Notes: generated from the sequence alone by a model not told the origin. Positions 39,250 to 48,917 are shown, counted from the first letter of the stretch. The stretch is 64,000 nucleotides of DNA from Acinetobacter sp. 10FS3-1 (GCF_013343215.1 NZ_CP039143.1:2790001-2854000), one strand, 5' to 3'. Numbers and translations are program-made.

Positions 39250-39618
39250 TTAGCCAACGCGCTCGAAACTGTCGTCATTTTCTGCTTCATCTGCCCCAAT
39301 CTGGATAAAGGGAATCATATTGTGTGCCAGACGGGCCTTATTGCACTGGGCATCAGCAACTTGTACCTCTTTGCAGGAAGAACTGCGCAGCTCATACATG
39401 CCACAGCTGACCTGCTCACCCACCGTGCCTTCAAGGGCAATGCAGCGCGGATTATTCTGATTGGTTCCAGCCATACAGGAATATACTGCAGTCACCGGTT
39501 CTGTGTAGTGCTCCGGCATCGGAATCCCCTCTGCCCAATAAAAAGAAACCCGGAAATAAGCGCAACATGCGCCGCAGCTCAGACATGCATCCTGTGTTGG
39601 AACTTGAGATAACATTTC
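39250..39618 (-). CDS. YkgJ-family cysteine cluster protein
   Basis: A ~122-residue soluble protein with the YkgJ-type zinc or iron-sulfur motif DACLSCGACCAYF near the N-terminus, followed by spaced cysteines in VYSCMAGT, PRCIALEG, SCGMYELR, SSCKEV and AQCNKAR. Such CxxCGxCC proteins are common but functionally unassigned; metal or cluster binding is inferred. I prefer the ATG at 39618 (MLSQVPTQD); a GTG 21 codons upstream would add a Phe- and Lys-rich tail without homology. It is encoded 90 bases beyond the MBL-fold gene start side and may be transcribed separately. Confidence 0.8.
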   Translation of the reverse strand, partial: EMLSQVPTQDACLSCGACCAYFRVSFYWAEGIPMPEHYTEPVTAVYSCMAGTNQNNPRCIALEGTVGEQVSCGMYELRSSSCKEVQVADAQCNKARLAHNMIPFIQIGADEAENDDSFERVG

Positions 39619-39708
39619 GTATAAATTCTCGTCATCAATTTTTTTTGTGAAGAGAAAATATAAAAAATGTTGTTTTTCCACTCAAGAAAAATTTTGTATT
39701 TTCTTGCC

Positions 39709-40506
39709 CTATTCAGGACAGGTAAATACAGTCTCGTCCATCAGGTCCGTGCCGCATTCCAGAGTTTCAATCCAGTCCAAGAACTGCTTGATCTGCTCTT
39801 TTCCAACAAATGGTGTGCCATGCTGCGGTACGATCATTTCCACATCCATCTTGCGCACCATATTCACCCATAAACGGATGATCTTGTTATTACACATATA
39901 GCGCTGATGGAAAGCTTTCATCTTTGGAATATGTGCGGCAAAATTTTCCAGCGGCCGAGATGCATCCTCCACCATCGAGGCCCCCATATCTCCCGAGAAT
40001 AAAATTTTTGCGATCGGATCATAGAACTGGAAGTTTCCAACCGAATGCAAGAAATGTGCAGGAATAGCCACAATCTTCGACTGGCCAAGCGTAATCACCT
40101 GACCATGATCTGGCAGTTCTACCAGACGATCCAGCCAGTTGCCTTTCATTCGCTCACTCATAAAGGCCGAGTTCAGATGCGGTAAAAAGCGCGCCCAAAG
40201 CTTAGAGGCCACCACTTTGGCATCGGTATATACCAGCCAGCGCGGCATGGAGGTAATAATATCCGGGTCCTGATGCGAGGCCATCACATAATCCAGATTG
40301 GTCAAACGGGTGTATTTGTTCAGCTCCATGGTCAGCGGAACATAAGTTAAATCACCGCCTGGATCCAGCACGGCAGCGCGCTCATTGTCCAAAATCAAAA
40401 ATTGATTGGCCTGGACACCTTCGCCTTTAACAAGACTGGTAAAACTAATACATTTATGTATCCCATTATCAAACAAGACTTGCGATGTGGTGCGCTCGAA
40501 GGCCAT
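39709..40506 (-). CDS. MBL-fold protein of the oxygen-binding diiron (ODP) type
   Basis: A 265-residue metallo-beta-lactamase-fold protein. The metal motif is altered to ASHQDPDI in place of HxHxDH, with further ligands likely in HFLHSVGNF, LFSGDMGAS and PQHGTPF. This set resembles the diiron domain of flavodiiron-type proteins that handle oxygen or nitric oxide, but no flavodoxin or rubredoxin domain is fused. A general hydrolase cannot be excluded. It is not clearly in an operon with its neighbours. Confidence 0.75.
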   Translation of the reverse strand: MAFERTTSQVLFDNGIHKCISFTSLVKGEGVQANQFLILDNERAAVLDPGGDLTYVPLTMELNKYTRLTNLDYVMASHQDPDIITSMPRWLVYTDAKVVASKLWARFLPHLNSAFMSERMKGNWLDRLVELPDHGQVITLGQSKIVAIPAHFLHSVGNFQFYDPIAKILFSGDMGASMVEDASRPLENFAAHIPKMKAFHQRYMCNNKIIRLWVNMVRKMDVEMIVPQHGTPFVGKEQIKQFLDWIETLECGTDLMDETVFTCPE

Positions 40507-40639
40507 TCATAATCCCCAATTTTTAAAATTTAAAATTACTTTTTCTTAACTCGTATAACATATAAGGAATAAGTTAAACTTACAATCAAAAAAACTCGAC
40601 AGATCACTTTATTTATCAATATTTTGAGATAAATTTGGC

Positions 40640-40671
40640 AATAAAAAATCCTGAGTTTTCAGCTCAGGATT
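40640..40671 (-). terminator. terminator of the GDT1-type gene
   Basis: On the minus strand AATCCTGAG pairs with CTCAGGATT around seven bases, followed by TTTTTATTG. Confidence 0.82.
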
Positions 40672-40690
40672 CATACAACTTTTGTTGGGC

Positions 40691-41266
40691 CTAGAAAAAA
40701 TAATGCTGGACCAGTGTGCCCACCCCGATAACCAGAAAAATCGCCGCGCCAATTTTATGAATCAATTCAATTGGTAATTTATGTGCCAGCTTGTCTCCAA
40801 TAAAAACAGCCGGTGCATTGGCCAGCATCATGCCTAAAGTAGTGCCCAGCATGACCCAGAAAACACTATCGAAACGTGCTGCCAATGCAACAGTCGCAAT
40901 CTGGGTTTTATCTCCAATTTCTGCCAGAAAAAATAAAACAAAAGTTGCCCCAAAAACGCCAAATTTTTGCCATTTATTGATACTGTCGTTTTCATCTCCC
41001 AACTCATCGGGAATAAGCATCCAGACAGCCATCGCAATAAAGCCGATCGAAACAATCCATAACAGGATTTCAGGTCCGATGACTGTGGTGACCCATTGCC
41101 CCAGCACAGCAGACAGGCCGTGATTAATGAGGGTCGCCAATAAAATGGCAAGCAGGATGGGAGCGGGTTTTCGAAAACGTGCAGCAAGAAGTAGTGCAAG
41201 CAGCTGGGTCTTATCGCCCATTTCGGCCAAGGCAACAATAACAGTCGAAAGCAGGAATTCGTACAT
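40691..41266 (-). CDS. GDT1/TMEM165-family manganese exporter
   Basis: A 191-residue inner membrane protein of the UPF0016 (GDT1) family with two repeats of three membrane segments. Each repeat has the signature E-x-G-D-K-T: VIVALAEMGDKTQLLAL near residue 15 and FFLAEIGDKTQIATV near 120. Bacterial members (MneA-type) export Mn2+. The leader of this gene is a yybP-ykoY riboswitch, which directly supports a manganese role. It is flanked by its own promoter and terminator. Confidence 0.92.
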   Translation of the reverse strand: MYEFLLSTVIVALAEMGDKTQLLALLLAARFRKPAPILLAILLATLINHGLSAVLGQWVTTVIGPEILLWIVSIGFIAMAVWMLIPDELGDENDSINKWQKFGVFGATFVLFFLAEIGDKTQIATVALAARFDSVFWVMLGTTLGMMLANAPAVFIGDKLAHKLPIELIHKIGAAIFLVIGVGTLVQHYFF

Positions 41267-41284
41267 GTGATTTTTCTCTGGCTG

Positions 41285-41476
41285 GCATGTTTTACCGATG
41301 ACTTACCGCTCCTGCCAGCCAAAATGTGCAGAGGGTAAATCAAAGGTCTTGCCAACAAAAGAAGCTTAGAAAAGCTGATTTGGTGTTTTGCTATGATGAC
41401 CATGCCCGTTTTAGGACAAATATGTTGACCATCACCCTTTGAACTTGCGTCAAAGGCGGCTACTCCCCAATGAAGT
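41285..41476 (-). ncRNA. yybP-ykoY manganese riboswitch
   Basis: The minus-strand leader contains the conserved blocks of this Mn2+-sensing RNA in the right order: GGGGAGTAGCCGCC, then CAAAGGGTGATGGTCAACA, a variable hairpin arm, GACCTTTG, and finally GGCAGGAGCGGTAAGTCATC with GG after it. The two L1/L3 loop elements that form the metal site are both present. Such riboswitches turn on Mn exporters when Mn2+ is high. A promoter lies directly upstream and the exporter gene begins ~20 bases downstream. Confidence 0.93.
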
Positions 41477-41482
41477 GCTGTG

Positions 41483-41511
41483 ATTATAAGCAAGAACTGG
41501 CTGTTTTACAA
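41483..41511 (-). promoter_or_regulatory. promoter of the riboswitch-exporter transcript
   Basis: On the minus strand TTGTAA and a consensus TATAAT with a 17-base spacer; predicted start near 41476, just before the riboswitch. Confidence 0.65.
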
Positions 41512-41537
41512 ATTAAAAACCCTGCCGAAGCAGGGTT
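41511..41537 (-). terminator. terminator of aceEF
   Basis: On the minus strand AACCCTGC and GCAGGGTT around TTCG, followed by TTTAATT. It abuts the -35 box of the next promoter. Confidence 0.85.
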
Positions 41538-41555
41538 AGTGTTTTAAGCTATGCT

Positions 41556-43583
41556 CTAGAGTAACAGAGTACGAATATCTTTTAACAACTGGGTCAGCTT
41601 ATGGGTAAAACGGGCGGCATCTGCACCATTAATCACACGGTGATCATAGGATAATGACAACGGTAACATCAGGCGTGGATCAAAACCTTCTCCGTTCCAG
41701 ACCGGCTGCATGGTAGCTGGAGAAATCCCCAGAATAGCCACCTGCGGCCAGTTGACTAATGGTGTGAATGCCGTACCTCCAATTGAGCCCAGACTGGTAA
41801 TGGTAAAGTTTGCCCCCTGCAAGTCTTTTGGAGACAGCTTCTTGTCACGGGCTTTCTGACTCAGCTCACCAAGCTCGACTGCAATCTGCTTAATGGATTT
41901 CTGCTCCGGATGACGCAACACAGGTACAGTCAAGCCCTCAGGGGTGGCGACCGCAATCCCCATATGAATTTCGTTACGCAGCAATATCGCTTTGCCCTCA
42001 TCTGACAGGTGAGCGGCAAACTCACGCTCTTCTTGTAGCAGGTGTGCTACTGCCTTGATGATGAATGCCATAATAGTCAGGCTTAAACCTTCTTTCTTAA
42101 AGTTGCCTTTCAGTTCATTACGCCATGCTTCAAGTTCAGTAATGTCAGCTAAGTCGAACTGCGTCACTTGCGGAATATAATTGTTGAGTGACAGCTGTGG
42201 AATAGATACTTGCTGTAATCGCGTCAGCGCCTTCTCCTCTACCCCACCGAAAGCATCAAAGCTTGGCAGCTTTGGCAAGCCAGACGCCACGGCAGCAGCT
42301 GGCGCAACTGAAGCGGTTTGTGGTGTAGTCAAACGCATTTTCACATAAGCCACTAGGTCTTCTTTCATCAGACGTGCATGCGGACCGGATGCCTTGACAT
42401 CGGCCAACACCACGCCCAATTCACGTGCCAACTTGCGTACAGCAGGACCTGCATAAACTTGAGCATTGGCAGCATTCTGTTCTTTGGTCAGCTTGTCTGC
42501 ATTATCAGACGTCGCGACTGCTTGATTAGAAGATGCAGCTGGCGCTGGTGCTGCATTTGTAGCAGGCACTTTTGATTCTTCTGCTGCTTTTGCTACTTCT
42601 GCCTTGGCTGCAACAGGAGCAGCTTCTGCTTGCGCTTCAGCTTCAATCGTCAGCAGTGCAACGCCTTCAGAGACATTTTGTCCCAGCTCAACATGAATGG
42701 CCTTGATCGTGCCTGCGGCTGTGCTTGGCACTTCGACTGTGGCTTTGTCCGACTCAACCACGATGATGCTCTGGTCTTTTTCAACCGTATCACCGACCTG
42801 AACCAGAATTTCAGCCACAGCTGCTTTATCGACACCTAGATCAGGTACCATCACTTCCACATCACCAGCAGGTGCTACTGAAGTTTGCGGCGCTTCGACG
42901 GCTTTCTCCTGAGTTTCCGGTTGAGTGACTTCGGCTTGAGGTGCTTCTGTTTGTGCCTGCGCTGCCGAAGTCGCAGTTTTCACTTTAAGAATCACCACCC
43001 CTTCTTTAATCGTGTCGCCTTCTTTGATGTCGATGGACTCTACTGTGCCTGCAACCGTACTGGGTACTTCAACTGTTGCCTTGTCTGATTCCACCACCAC
43101 GATGCTTTGATCGAGCTCAATTTGGTCGCCGACAGACACCAGAATCTCACCGACAGTGGCTTTTTCTACACCAATATCTGGAACCTGAACATCGACCACT
43201 TCCGAGCCTGCTTGAGCCTCAGGCGTAGCAGACGTTTTTGGCTGATGCGATGCCAGCTCCTGCATGAGCTCTTGATCCGGCAAAGAGGTTGGGGTATTTT
43301 CTGAAGTTTTTTGAGTAGCATCGACTTTTTGCGACTCAACCACATTTGAAGCATCATCTTCTGCGGTCAGTTCAATCAGGAGAGTACCTTCAGTAACTTC
43401 ATCACCCTGATTCACCAGAATATTTTTAACTATTCCCGCTGAAGTACTGGGCACCTCAACCGAGGCTTTATCAGATTCCAGCAAAACAATACTTTCATCA
43501 ATTGCAATGCTATCCCCTACTTTGACCAAAATCTCGGCAACCGTTGCCTTGTCCACCCCAATATCAGGAGTCGTAATTTGCAT
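41556..43583 (-). CDS. aceF: pyruvate dehydrogenase E2 (dihydrolipoyl acetyltransferase)
   Basis: A 675-residue core subunit of the pyruvate dehydrogenase complex, moving the acetyl group from E1 to CoA. Three lipoyl domains are visible (residues ~1-76, 130-204, 242-316) with lipoylated lysines Lys39, Lys168 and Lys280, each within ESDKA(S/T)VEVPS. Ala/Pro/Glu-rich linkers separate them. A peripheral-subunit-binding domain (~376-414, VRKLARELGVVLADVKASG) and the catalytic domain with SYDHRVINGADAARF follow. It begins two bases after aceE with a GAGGAG site, so the two are one operon. Confidence 0.96.
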   Translation of the reverse strand: MQITTPDIGVDKATVAEILVKVGDSIAIDESIVLLESDKASVEVPSTSAGIVKNILVNQGDEVTEGTLLIELTAEDDASNVVESQKVDATQKTSENTPTSLPDQELMQELASHQPKTSATPEAQAGSEVVDVQVPDIGVEKATVGEILVSVGDQIELDQSIVVVESDKATVEVPSTVAGTVESIDIKEGDTIKEGVVILKVKTATSAAQAQTEAPQAEVTQPETQEKAVEAPQTSVAPAGDVEVMVPDLGVDKAAVAEILVQVGDTVEKDQSIIVVESDKATVEVPSTAAGTIKAIHVELGQNVSEGVALLTIEAEAQAEAAPVAAKAEVAKAAEESKVPATNAAPAPAASSNQAVATSDNADKLTKEQNAANAQVYAGPAVRKLARELGVVLADVKASGPHARLMKEDLVAYVKMRLTTPQTASVAPAAAVASGLPKLPSFDAFGGVEEKALTRLQQVSIPQLSLNNYIPQVTQFDLADITELEAWRNELKGNFKKEGLSLTIMAFIIKAVAHLLQEEREFAAHLSDEGKAILLRNEIHMGIAVATPEGLTVPVLRHPEQKSIKQIAVELGELSQKARDKKLSPKDLQGANFTITSLGSIGGTAFTPLVNWPQVAILGISPATMQPVWNGEGFDPRLMLPLSLSYDHRVINGADAARFTHKLTQLLKDIRTLLL

Positions 43584-43585
43584 GC

Positions 43586-46288
43586 TTAGTTCTCCTCTTT
43601 ATAATCAGCCACAGGATGTAACTCAGGCGTGATCTGTGGTGCCCAAGCGACCGGACGGTCGGTATCAAGTTCAAAGCTGGAAATCGCATCCTTCACTAAA
43701 CGTGCATCGACTTCGCCTTCATCCGCCAGTTTTTTCAAGGTTGCGACCACAATATGAGCCGCATCGACACCGAAATAACTACGCAGATTGGCACGCGTAT
43801 CGGAACGACCATAACCGTCGGTACCCAAAGCAACAAATGGACGGTTATCTGGAAGATAAGCCCGGATCTGTTCGCTATATGCGCGCATGTGGTCGGTTGC
43901 TGAAACGACAATACCGTCTGTACCACGCAACTGTTTGGAGATCCATGGCTCTTTGGTCTCTTCTGCCAGTGGATGCAGGCGATTGTATTCTTCACAGGCC
44001 ATGCCATCACGGGCAAGCTCATTAAAGCTGGTCACGCTATAGACATTGGAATGAATCTGATATTCCTCACGCAGAATCTTCGCTGCCTTGATCACTTCAC
44101 GCAGAATGACCCCAGAACCTAGCAGCTGTACAGTGGCTTTCTCATCTTCCTCAAGCAGGTACATACCGCGCTTGATTCCTTCTTCCACGCCTTGCGGCAT
44201 TTCAGGATGCTCGTAGTTCTCATTCATCACGGTCAGATAATAGAACACGCGTTCCTGATTCACATACATACGCTTCAAACCGTCATGCACGATCACAGCC
44301 AGTTCATAACCGAAACATGGGTCATAAGCAACACAGTTTGGAATGGTGCTGGCCAGAATGTGTGAATGACCATCCTGATGCTGTAAGCCTTCACCGTTCA
44401 GTGTGGTACGGCCTGCGGTAGCACCCAGCAAGAACCCTTGTGCCTGTGCATCGCCTGCCGCCCAGGCAATATCACCGATACGCTGGAAACCAAACATCGA
44501 GTAGTACATGTACATCGGAATCATTGGCAGGTTATTGGTTGAATAACTGGTGCCCAAAGCTGCCCAGGCGCTCATGGCACCGGCTTCGTTAATCCCTTCT
44601 TGCAACATGTGACCATCTTTGGCTTCACGATAATGCATCAGCTGTTCTTGATCTTCCGGAGTATATTTCTGACCATGTGCCGCATAAATACCCAACTGAC
44701 GGAACATACCCTCCAGACCAAAAGTACGTGCTTCATCCGGTACAATTGGTACCACGCGGTCTTTAATTGCTTTCTCTTTCAGAAGTGCAGAGATTAAACG
44801 CACCATGACCATCGTAGTGGACTGTTCTTTGCCATTTGAACCCGCCAGCACCGAATCAAATACGGAAAGCTCAGGGATCGCCAGTTGTTCACTATCCTTA
44901 CGACGTGCAGGCAGATAACCACCCAGCGCCTCACGACGGGCTTTCATATATTTGATTTCAGGAGAATTTTCACTTGGACGATAGAATGGCACTTCTTCCA
45001 GCTGCTCATCGGTAAAAGGAAGATTGAAGCGGTCGCGCACATATTTTAAAGAATTGATTTGCATCTTCTTGATTTGATGTGTTTTATTAACCGCTTCGAT
45101 TTCCTCTGACAAACCATAACCTTTTACGGTTTTCGCCAGGATCACGGTCGGCTGACCTTTGGCAGTACATGCTTCAGCATAAGCGGCAAAAACTTTGTAC
45201 GGATCGTGACCGCCACGGTTCAGATTATCAATATCTTCATCGCTTAAATCTTTCACCAGCTCTTTAGCTTCTGGATATTTACCAAAGAACTTTTCGCGTG
45301 CATAAGCACCACCTTTCACCTGGTAACGCTGAAAATCGCCATCCACCGCTTCTTCCATCACGGCTTTCAGTGCGCCAGACTTGTCTTTGGCCAGTAACGG
45401 ATCCCAGTGACGGCCCCACACGACTTTAATTACACGCCAGCCTGCACCGCGGAATAGCGACTCAAGCTCCTGAATAATCTTGCCATTCCCTCGCACCGGA
45501 CCATCTAGGCGTTGCAGGTTACAGTTCACCACCCAGATCAGGTTGTCCAGTTTTTCACGACCAGCCAGAGAAATTGCGCCTAAGCTTTCCGGCTCATCCA
45601 TTTCACCATCGCCTAGATAAGCCCACACTTTACGGTCTTCTTCTTTAATCAGCCCCCGGTTCATCAGGTATTTCTGAATATGTGCCTGATAAATGGACAT
45701 GATTGGCCCCAGCCCCATCGAGACGGTCGGGAACTGCCAGTAATCTGGCATCAAATACGGATGAGGATAACTCGGTAAACCAATACCACCCACTTCGCGG
45801 CGGAAGTTATTCAGATGCTCTTCAGTCAACCGGCCTTCCAGGAAAGAACGCGCATAAATACCAGGCGCACAGTGGCCTTGGTAATAAATCATGTCGCCGC
45901 CAAAGTGGTCACTGCTGGCACGGAAAAAATGGTTAAAGCCCACATCATACAAAGTTGCTGAGGAAGCAAAACTGGCCAAGTGGCCACCCAGGTCATCACC
46001 ACTCTTGTTGGCACGTAAAACCATCGCCAGCGCATTCCAGCGAATCAGGGCCCGAATACGACGCTCCATGTCCGCATCGCCCGGCATGGCAGGTTGTTCT
46101 TCCACCGAAATCGTATTTAAATAAGGAGTATTCAAGCGCTGGATAGGAACATGCTTTGCAATTGCACGCTGATAAAGTTTTTCTAATAAAAATGCTGCGC
46201 GCTCGGTGCCTACATGTTGTAAAACCGAATCAAAAGCCTCTTGCCATTCTTGGGTTTCTTGCGCGTCTGTATCGCCATAAAACGCCAT
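43586..46288 (-). CDS. aceE: pyruvate dehydrogenase E1 component
   Basis: A 900-residue homodimeric, thiamin-diphosphate-dependent E1 that decarboxylates pyruvate. The cofactor motif is GDGEMDEPESLGAISLAGR with NLIWVVNCNLQRLDGPVRGN, and the second half contains the transketolase-like pyrimidine domain (GEGLQHQDGHSHI). The length fits the gammaproteobacterial AceE (~887 residues). The complex's E3 (lpd) is not in the window. The 330 bases upstream must hold its promoter, including the palindrome at 46526. Confidence 0.96.
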   Translation of the reverse strand: MAFYGDTDAQETQEWQEAFDSVLQHVGTERAAFLLEKLYQRAIAKHVPIQRLNTPYLNTISVEEQPAMPGDADMERRIRALIRWNALAMVLRANKSGDDLGGHLASFASSATLYDVGFNHFFRASSDHFGGDMIYYQGHCAPGIYARSFLEGRLTEEHLNNFRREVGGIGLPSYPHPYLMPDYWQFPTVSMGLGPIMSIYQAHIQKYLMNRGLIKEEDRKVWAYLGDGEMDEPESLGAISLAGREKLDNLIWVVNCNLQRLDGPVRGNGKIIQELESLFRGAGWRVIKVVWGRHWDPLLAKDKSGALKAVMEEAVDGDFQRYQVKGGAYAREKFFGKYPEAKELVKDLSDEDIDNLNRGGHDPYKVFAAYAEACTAKGQPTVILAKTVKGYGLSEEIEAVNKTHQIKKMQINSLKYVRDRFNLPFTDEQLEEVPFYRPSENSPEIKYMKARREALGGYLPARRKDSEQLAIPELSVFDSVLAGSNGKEQSTTMVMVRLISALLKEKAIKDRVVPIVPDEARTFGLEGMFRQLGIYAAHGQKYTPEDQEQLMHYREAKDGHMLQEGINEAGAMSAWAALGTSYSTNNLPMIPMYMYYSMFGFQRIGDIAWAAGDAQAQGFLLGATAGRTTLNGEGLQHQDGHSHILASTIPNCVAYDPCFGYELAVIVHDGLKRMYVNQERVFYYLTVMNENYEHPEMPQGVEEGIKRGMYLLEEDEKATVQLLGSGVILREVIKAAKILREEYQIHSNVYSVTSFNELARDGMACEEYNRLHPLAEETKEPWISKQLRGTDGIVVSATDHMRAYSEQIRAYLPDNRPFVALGTDGYGRSDTRANLRSYFGVDAAHIVVATLKKLADEGEVDARLVKDAISSFELDTDRPVAWAPQITPELHPVADYKEEN

Positions 46289-46621
46289 AATTCTACCGTT
46301 CCTAAAAGCCTAACCTAATTACTTATATGTATCATAATTTAGACTTGGGCAGGTATGGCCCTAGCTGAATGCGCCCTAGAGCTACTATTTAGCAGCTAAA
46401 TACCTATTGACGTTTTATTACACAATACAACAAAAAATGGTCAATAACGTGCATTTAATATACTGCACGTATCATCTCAGATGATAATATAAAACATAAA
46501 AGCGATGAGCCTAAAGTTTCCTCAATTCGATTTATATATTGAAGAACTTTGAGAGCTAACCGCTTTTTGGAGGCAGAACGAACTGTAAGTCAGATTAAGC
46601 TAAAACAATCGAGTCAAAGAC
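46289..46621. other. aceE upstream region
   Basis: A 333-base stretch between the M23 peptidase stop and aceE. It holds no gene. It contains the near-palindrome at 46526-46546 and a second short inverted repeat, GTGCATTTAATATACTGCAC, near 46449. No PdhR-type site was recognised. Confidence 0.5.
46526..46546. promoter_or_regulatory. second copy of the arsR-type palindrome
   Basis: TTCGATTTATATATTGAA and the following GAA match 29248-29268 at 20 of 21 positions; the flanks are unrelated. It lies ~240 bases upstream of aceE. Confidence 0.4.
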
Positions 46622-47311
46622 TTAAGGTAACATTGCCAAATAAGTAGATGGATTTTTACGCTGACCGTCTTTAACCACTTCATAGTGTAAATGCGGACCC
46701 GTACAGCGACCTGTACAGCCAACGTTTGCAATATGTTCACCTGCTGTTACGCGATCTCCCACGCGTGCAATCAGACGCGATGCGTGTGCATAACGAGTGA
46801 GGTAACCATTGCCATGATTAATTTCCACATATTGACCATAGCCTGTACCCCAGCCTGATTTGGTCACAATACCCGGACCTGTGGCATAAATGGGTGTACC
46901 GCTTGGCGCTGCCAAATCTAAACCTGAGTGATTTTCAGCACGTCCTCCCATGGTACGACCGCCATAGTTTGAGCTTACACGTGCATTTGGAAGGGGATGG
47001 GCAATTAACCAGGAATACGGATTGCTGACAGAAGCTGCTCTGGATGGAGCCGAAGAGCGACCATATTTTTGTGCAATGGTTTGATTATTCAGCTCGACAG
47101 GCTTTTCACGCAGCTGAATATTTAATTTGGTCTGAGCAGGAACATCAATGTCATCTGGATGAGTATAAGCGCCCTGTGCAAGAGTACGCGTCAATTGCTC
47201 GATACGATCTGTTGAGCTATTTTCCTGACTTAAGTCCACCAAGTCTGCGAATGCTACCGAAGCAGCCGATGCCGCTAAAGAAAATGCCAACAAAATACGT
47301 CGCGTATGCAT
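46622..47311 (-). CDS. periplasmic M23-family peptidase
   Basis: A 229-residue secreted protein. Residues 1-22 (MHTRRILLAFSLAASAASVA and FA) form a signal peptide. A linker of ~90 residues precedes a LytM/M23 domain with the zinc motifs HSGLDLAAP (HxxxD) and HLHYEV (HxH), so it should be an active peptidoglycan endopeptidase. The GYGQYVEINHGNGYLTRYAH core is typical. It is divergent from dciA and near the division cluster, which suggests a part in wall remodelling; the exact cross-link cut is unknown. Confidence 0.9.
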   Translation of the reverse strand: MHTRRILLAFSLAASAASVAFADLVDLSQENSSTDRIEQLTRTLAQGAYTHPDDIDVPAQTKLNIQLREKPVELNNQTIAQKYGRSSAPSRAASVSNPYSWLIAHPLPNARVSSNYGGRTMGGRAENHSGLDLAAPSGTPIYATGPGIVTKSGWGTGYGQYVEINHGNGYLTRYAHASRLIARVGDRVTAGEHIANVGCTGRCTGPHLHYEVVKDGQRKNPSTYLAMLP

Positions 47312-47418
47312 AAAAAACCTCTCTAAACTGCTTAATCGAGTTTCTTGAAGCTCTCTTCCTTGATATCCACTTTAAGAAGCGCATAAGATTAAGCCATAAA
47401 CATGTAGGAATTATGTAT

Positions 47419-47859
47419 ATGTCAGAACCCGTCAACGTCTTTCAAAAAACAAGAAAACAGATCAAAACAGGAAACTTTACGTTTCTCTCAACCCAAGTAA
47501 CTGCATGGCAGAAACTTACGAAACTCATACAACCCTTATTGCCTCAACCGGAACAATGGCAAGTTGCTTGCTATCAAAATGGTGTGTTAACAATTACTGG
47601 AGAGAACCAAGCCATGATCAGTCAACTGGCTTATCTTCAAAAACAGTATGTTTCACAACTCTCTCAAATAAATGAATTAAAAGATTTAACTAAAATTCAG
47701 GTCTGCCTGCGAAGTCCTGTGCAAGCGGAGCCGGTACTAGAGAAATCTAAAAAAACTTTAAATCCGGAAACACAAGAATTACTTCGTAATGCTGCCGACT
47801 TTATAAGCGACCCTAAGCTTAGCCAAGCTTTGTTACGTTTGGCAAGCAATAAAAAGTAA
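47419..47859 (+). CDS. dciA: DUF721 (DciA-type) protein
   Basis: A 146-residue protein of the DUF721 family. DciA proteins help load the replicative helicase DnaB in bacteria that lack DnaC. The N-terminal domain (QTAWQKLTKLIQPLLP-like, with LTITGENQAMISQLAYLQKQ) is the conserved part; the C-terminal tail is helical. The ATG at 47419 is preferred, nine bases after AGGA; an ATG two codons earlier is too close to that site. The place beside lpxC and ftsZ is usual for dciA in this branch. Confidence 0.8.
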   Translation: MSEPVNVFQKTRKQIKTGNFTFLSTQVTAWQKLTKLIQPLLPQPEQWQVACYQNGVLTITGENQAMISQLAYLQKQYVSQLSQINELKDLTKIQVCLRSPVQAEPVLEKSKKTLNPETQELLRNAADFISDPKLSQALLRLASNKK

Positions 47860-47957
47860 CATCGCAATTAAATGTAATAATTTTGTCGCTGAAATTCATG
47901 TGACCGCCATCACAATAGCATTATTATTTTTTTACACACTAACATAAAGACAACGAC

Positions 47958-48860
47958 TTATGTGACTTGGACATAGGGGATTGGACATTGAGTTGCGTCA
48001 TCAAATGTTACAATTTCATAGCAACCTGAATCGCTTTTTACATTGCGTAAAAGCTGATTATTTAAGGCATGGCCAGATTTATAAGCATCGAATTTGGCAA
48101 TAATCTGATGCCCCAGCAAGTATAAGTCTCCCACTGCATCCAGAATCTTGTGACGCACGAACTCATCCGAGAAACGCAAGCCTTCTTCATTAACCACCCC
48201 GGTATCATCTACACCAATGGCATTTTCCAGGCTGGCACCAAGTGCCAGATTATTGGCTTTCAAATAGTCCAGATCTTTCATAAAGCCGAAAGTACGCGCT
48301 TCACTAACTTCATAGACAAAGGTTTCTGTGGAGAAATCGATACTGGCAGACTGATGCTCTTTTTTAAAGGCAGGATGATCAAAATCAATGGTGAAATTCA
48401 GCTGAAAACCTTCGTGTGGACTAAAAACTGCCCGTTTATCATCCAGCAAAGCTTCTACTGGCTTGATAATTTTGATGAACTTCTTTGGCGCATCCAGTTC
48501 TTGCAGACCGCCCTGCATGAGCAGATAAATAAAAGGTCCTGCACTTCCGTCCATAATTGGCACTTCGAAAGCTGAAACTTCAATAATCAAGTTATCAATT
48601 CCCAGCCCCGCAATGGCACTCATCACATGTTCAATTGTGCCCACCTTGGCATTTTCCTGCACCAGGTTAGAACACATAAAGGCTTCTTGGATTAATAAAG
48701 CATCAGCAGGAATGTCGACCGGCGGATTCAGGTCAATACGACGAAACACAATTCCCCCATCGGCATGGTGCGGCACAAAGTTAATCATGACTTTCTGCCC
48801 ACTATGAAGACCGATTCCGCTCGCTTTCACGATACGTTGCAGGGTACGCTGTTTCAACAT
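47958..48860 (-). CDS. lpxC: UDP-3-O-acyl-N-acetylglucosamine deacetylase
   Basis: A 300-residue zinc amidase, the committed step of lipid A synthesis. The zinc ligands are His78 (in GTIEHVMSA), His237 and Asp241 (in [12 protein letters not shown]), with general base Glu77 and His264 (in KSGHALNN), one residue below the E. coli numbers. The length is normal. It is the last gene of the division cluster, after a terminator behind ftsZ, so it probably has some separate expression. LpxC loss underlies colistin resistance in A. baumannii, but this copy is intact. Confidence 0.97.
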   Translation of the reverse strand: MLKQRTLQRIVKASGIGLHSGQKVMINFVPHHADGGIVFRRIDLNPPVDIPADALLIQEAFMCSNLVQENAKVGTIEHVMSAIAGLGIDNLIIEVSAFEVPIMDGSAGPFIYLLMQGGLQELDAPKKFIKIIKPVEALLDDKRAVFSPHEGFQLNFTIDFDHPAFKKEHQSASIDFSTETFVYEVSEARTFGFMKDLDYLKANNLALGASLENAIGVDDTGVVNEEGLRFSDEFVRHKILDAVGDLYLLGHQIIAKFDAYKSGHALNNQLLRNVKSDSGCYEIVTFDDATQCPIPYVQVT

Positions 48861-48917
48861 GCTTCTTTCATCTGTTCATCAACAAAACCGCTATACGTTA
48901 GCATATTTGGCCATTGA

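Noticed and set aside
40834..41493. 219-codon minus-strand frame across the riboswitch
   Set aside because: It overlaps the yybP-ykoY RNA and the exporter gene in another frame; the RNA and the GDT1 motifs explain the sequence better.
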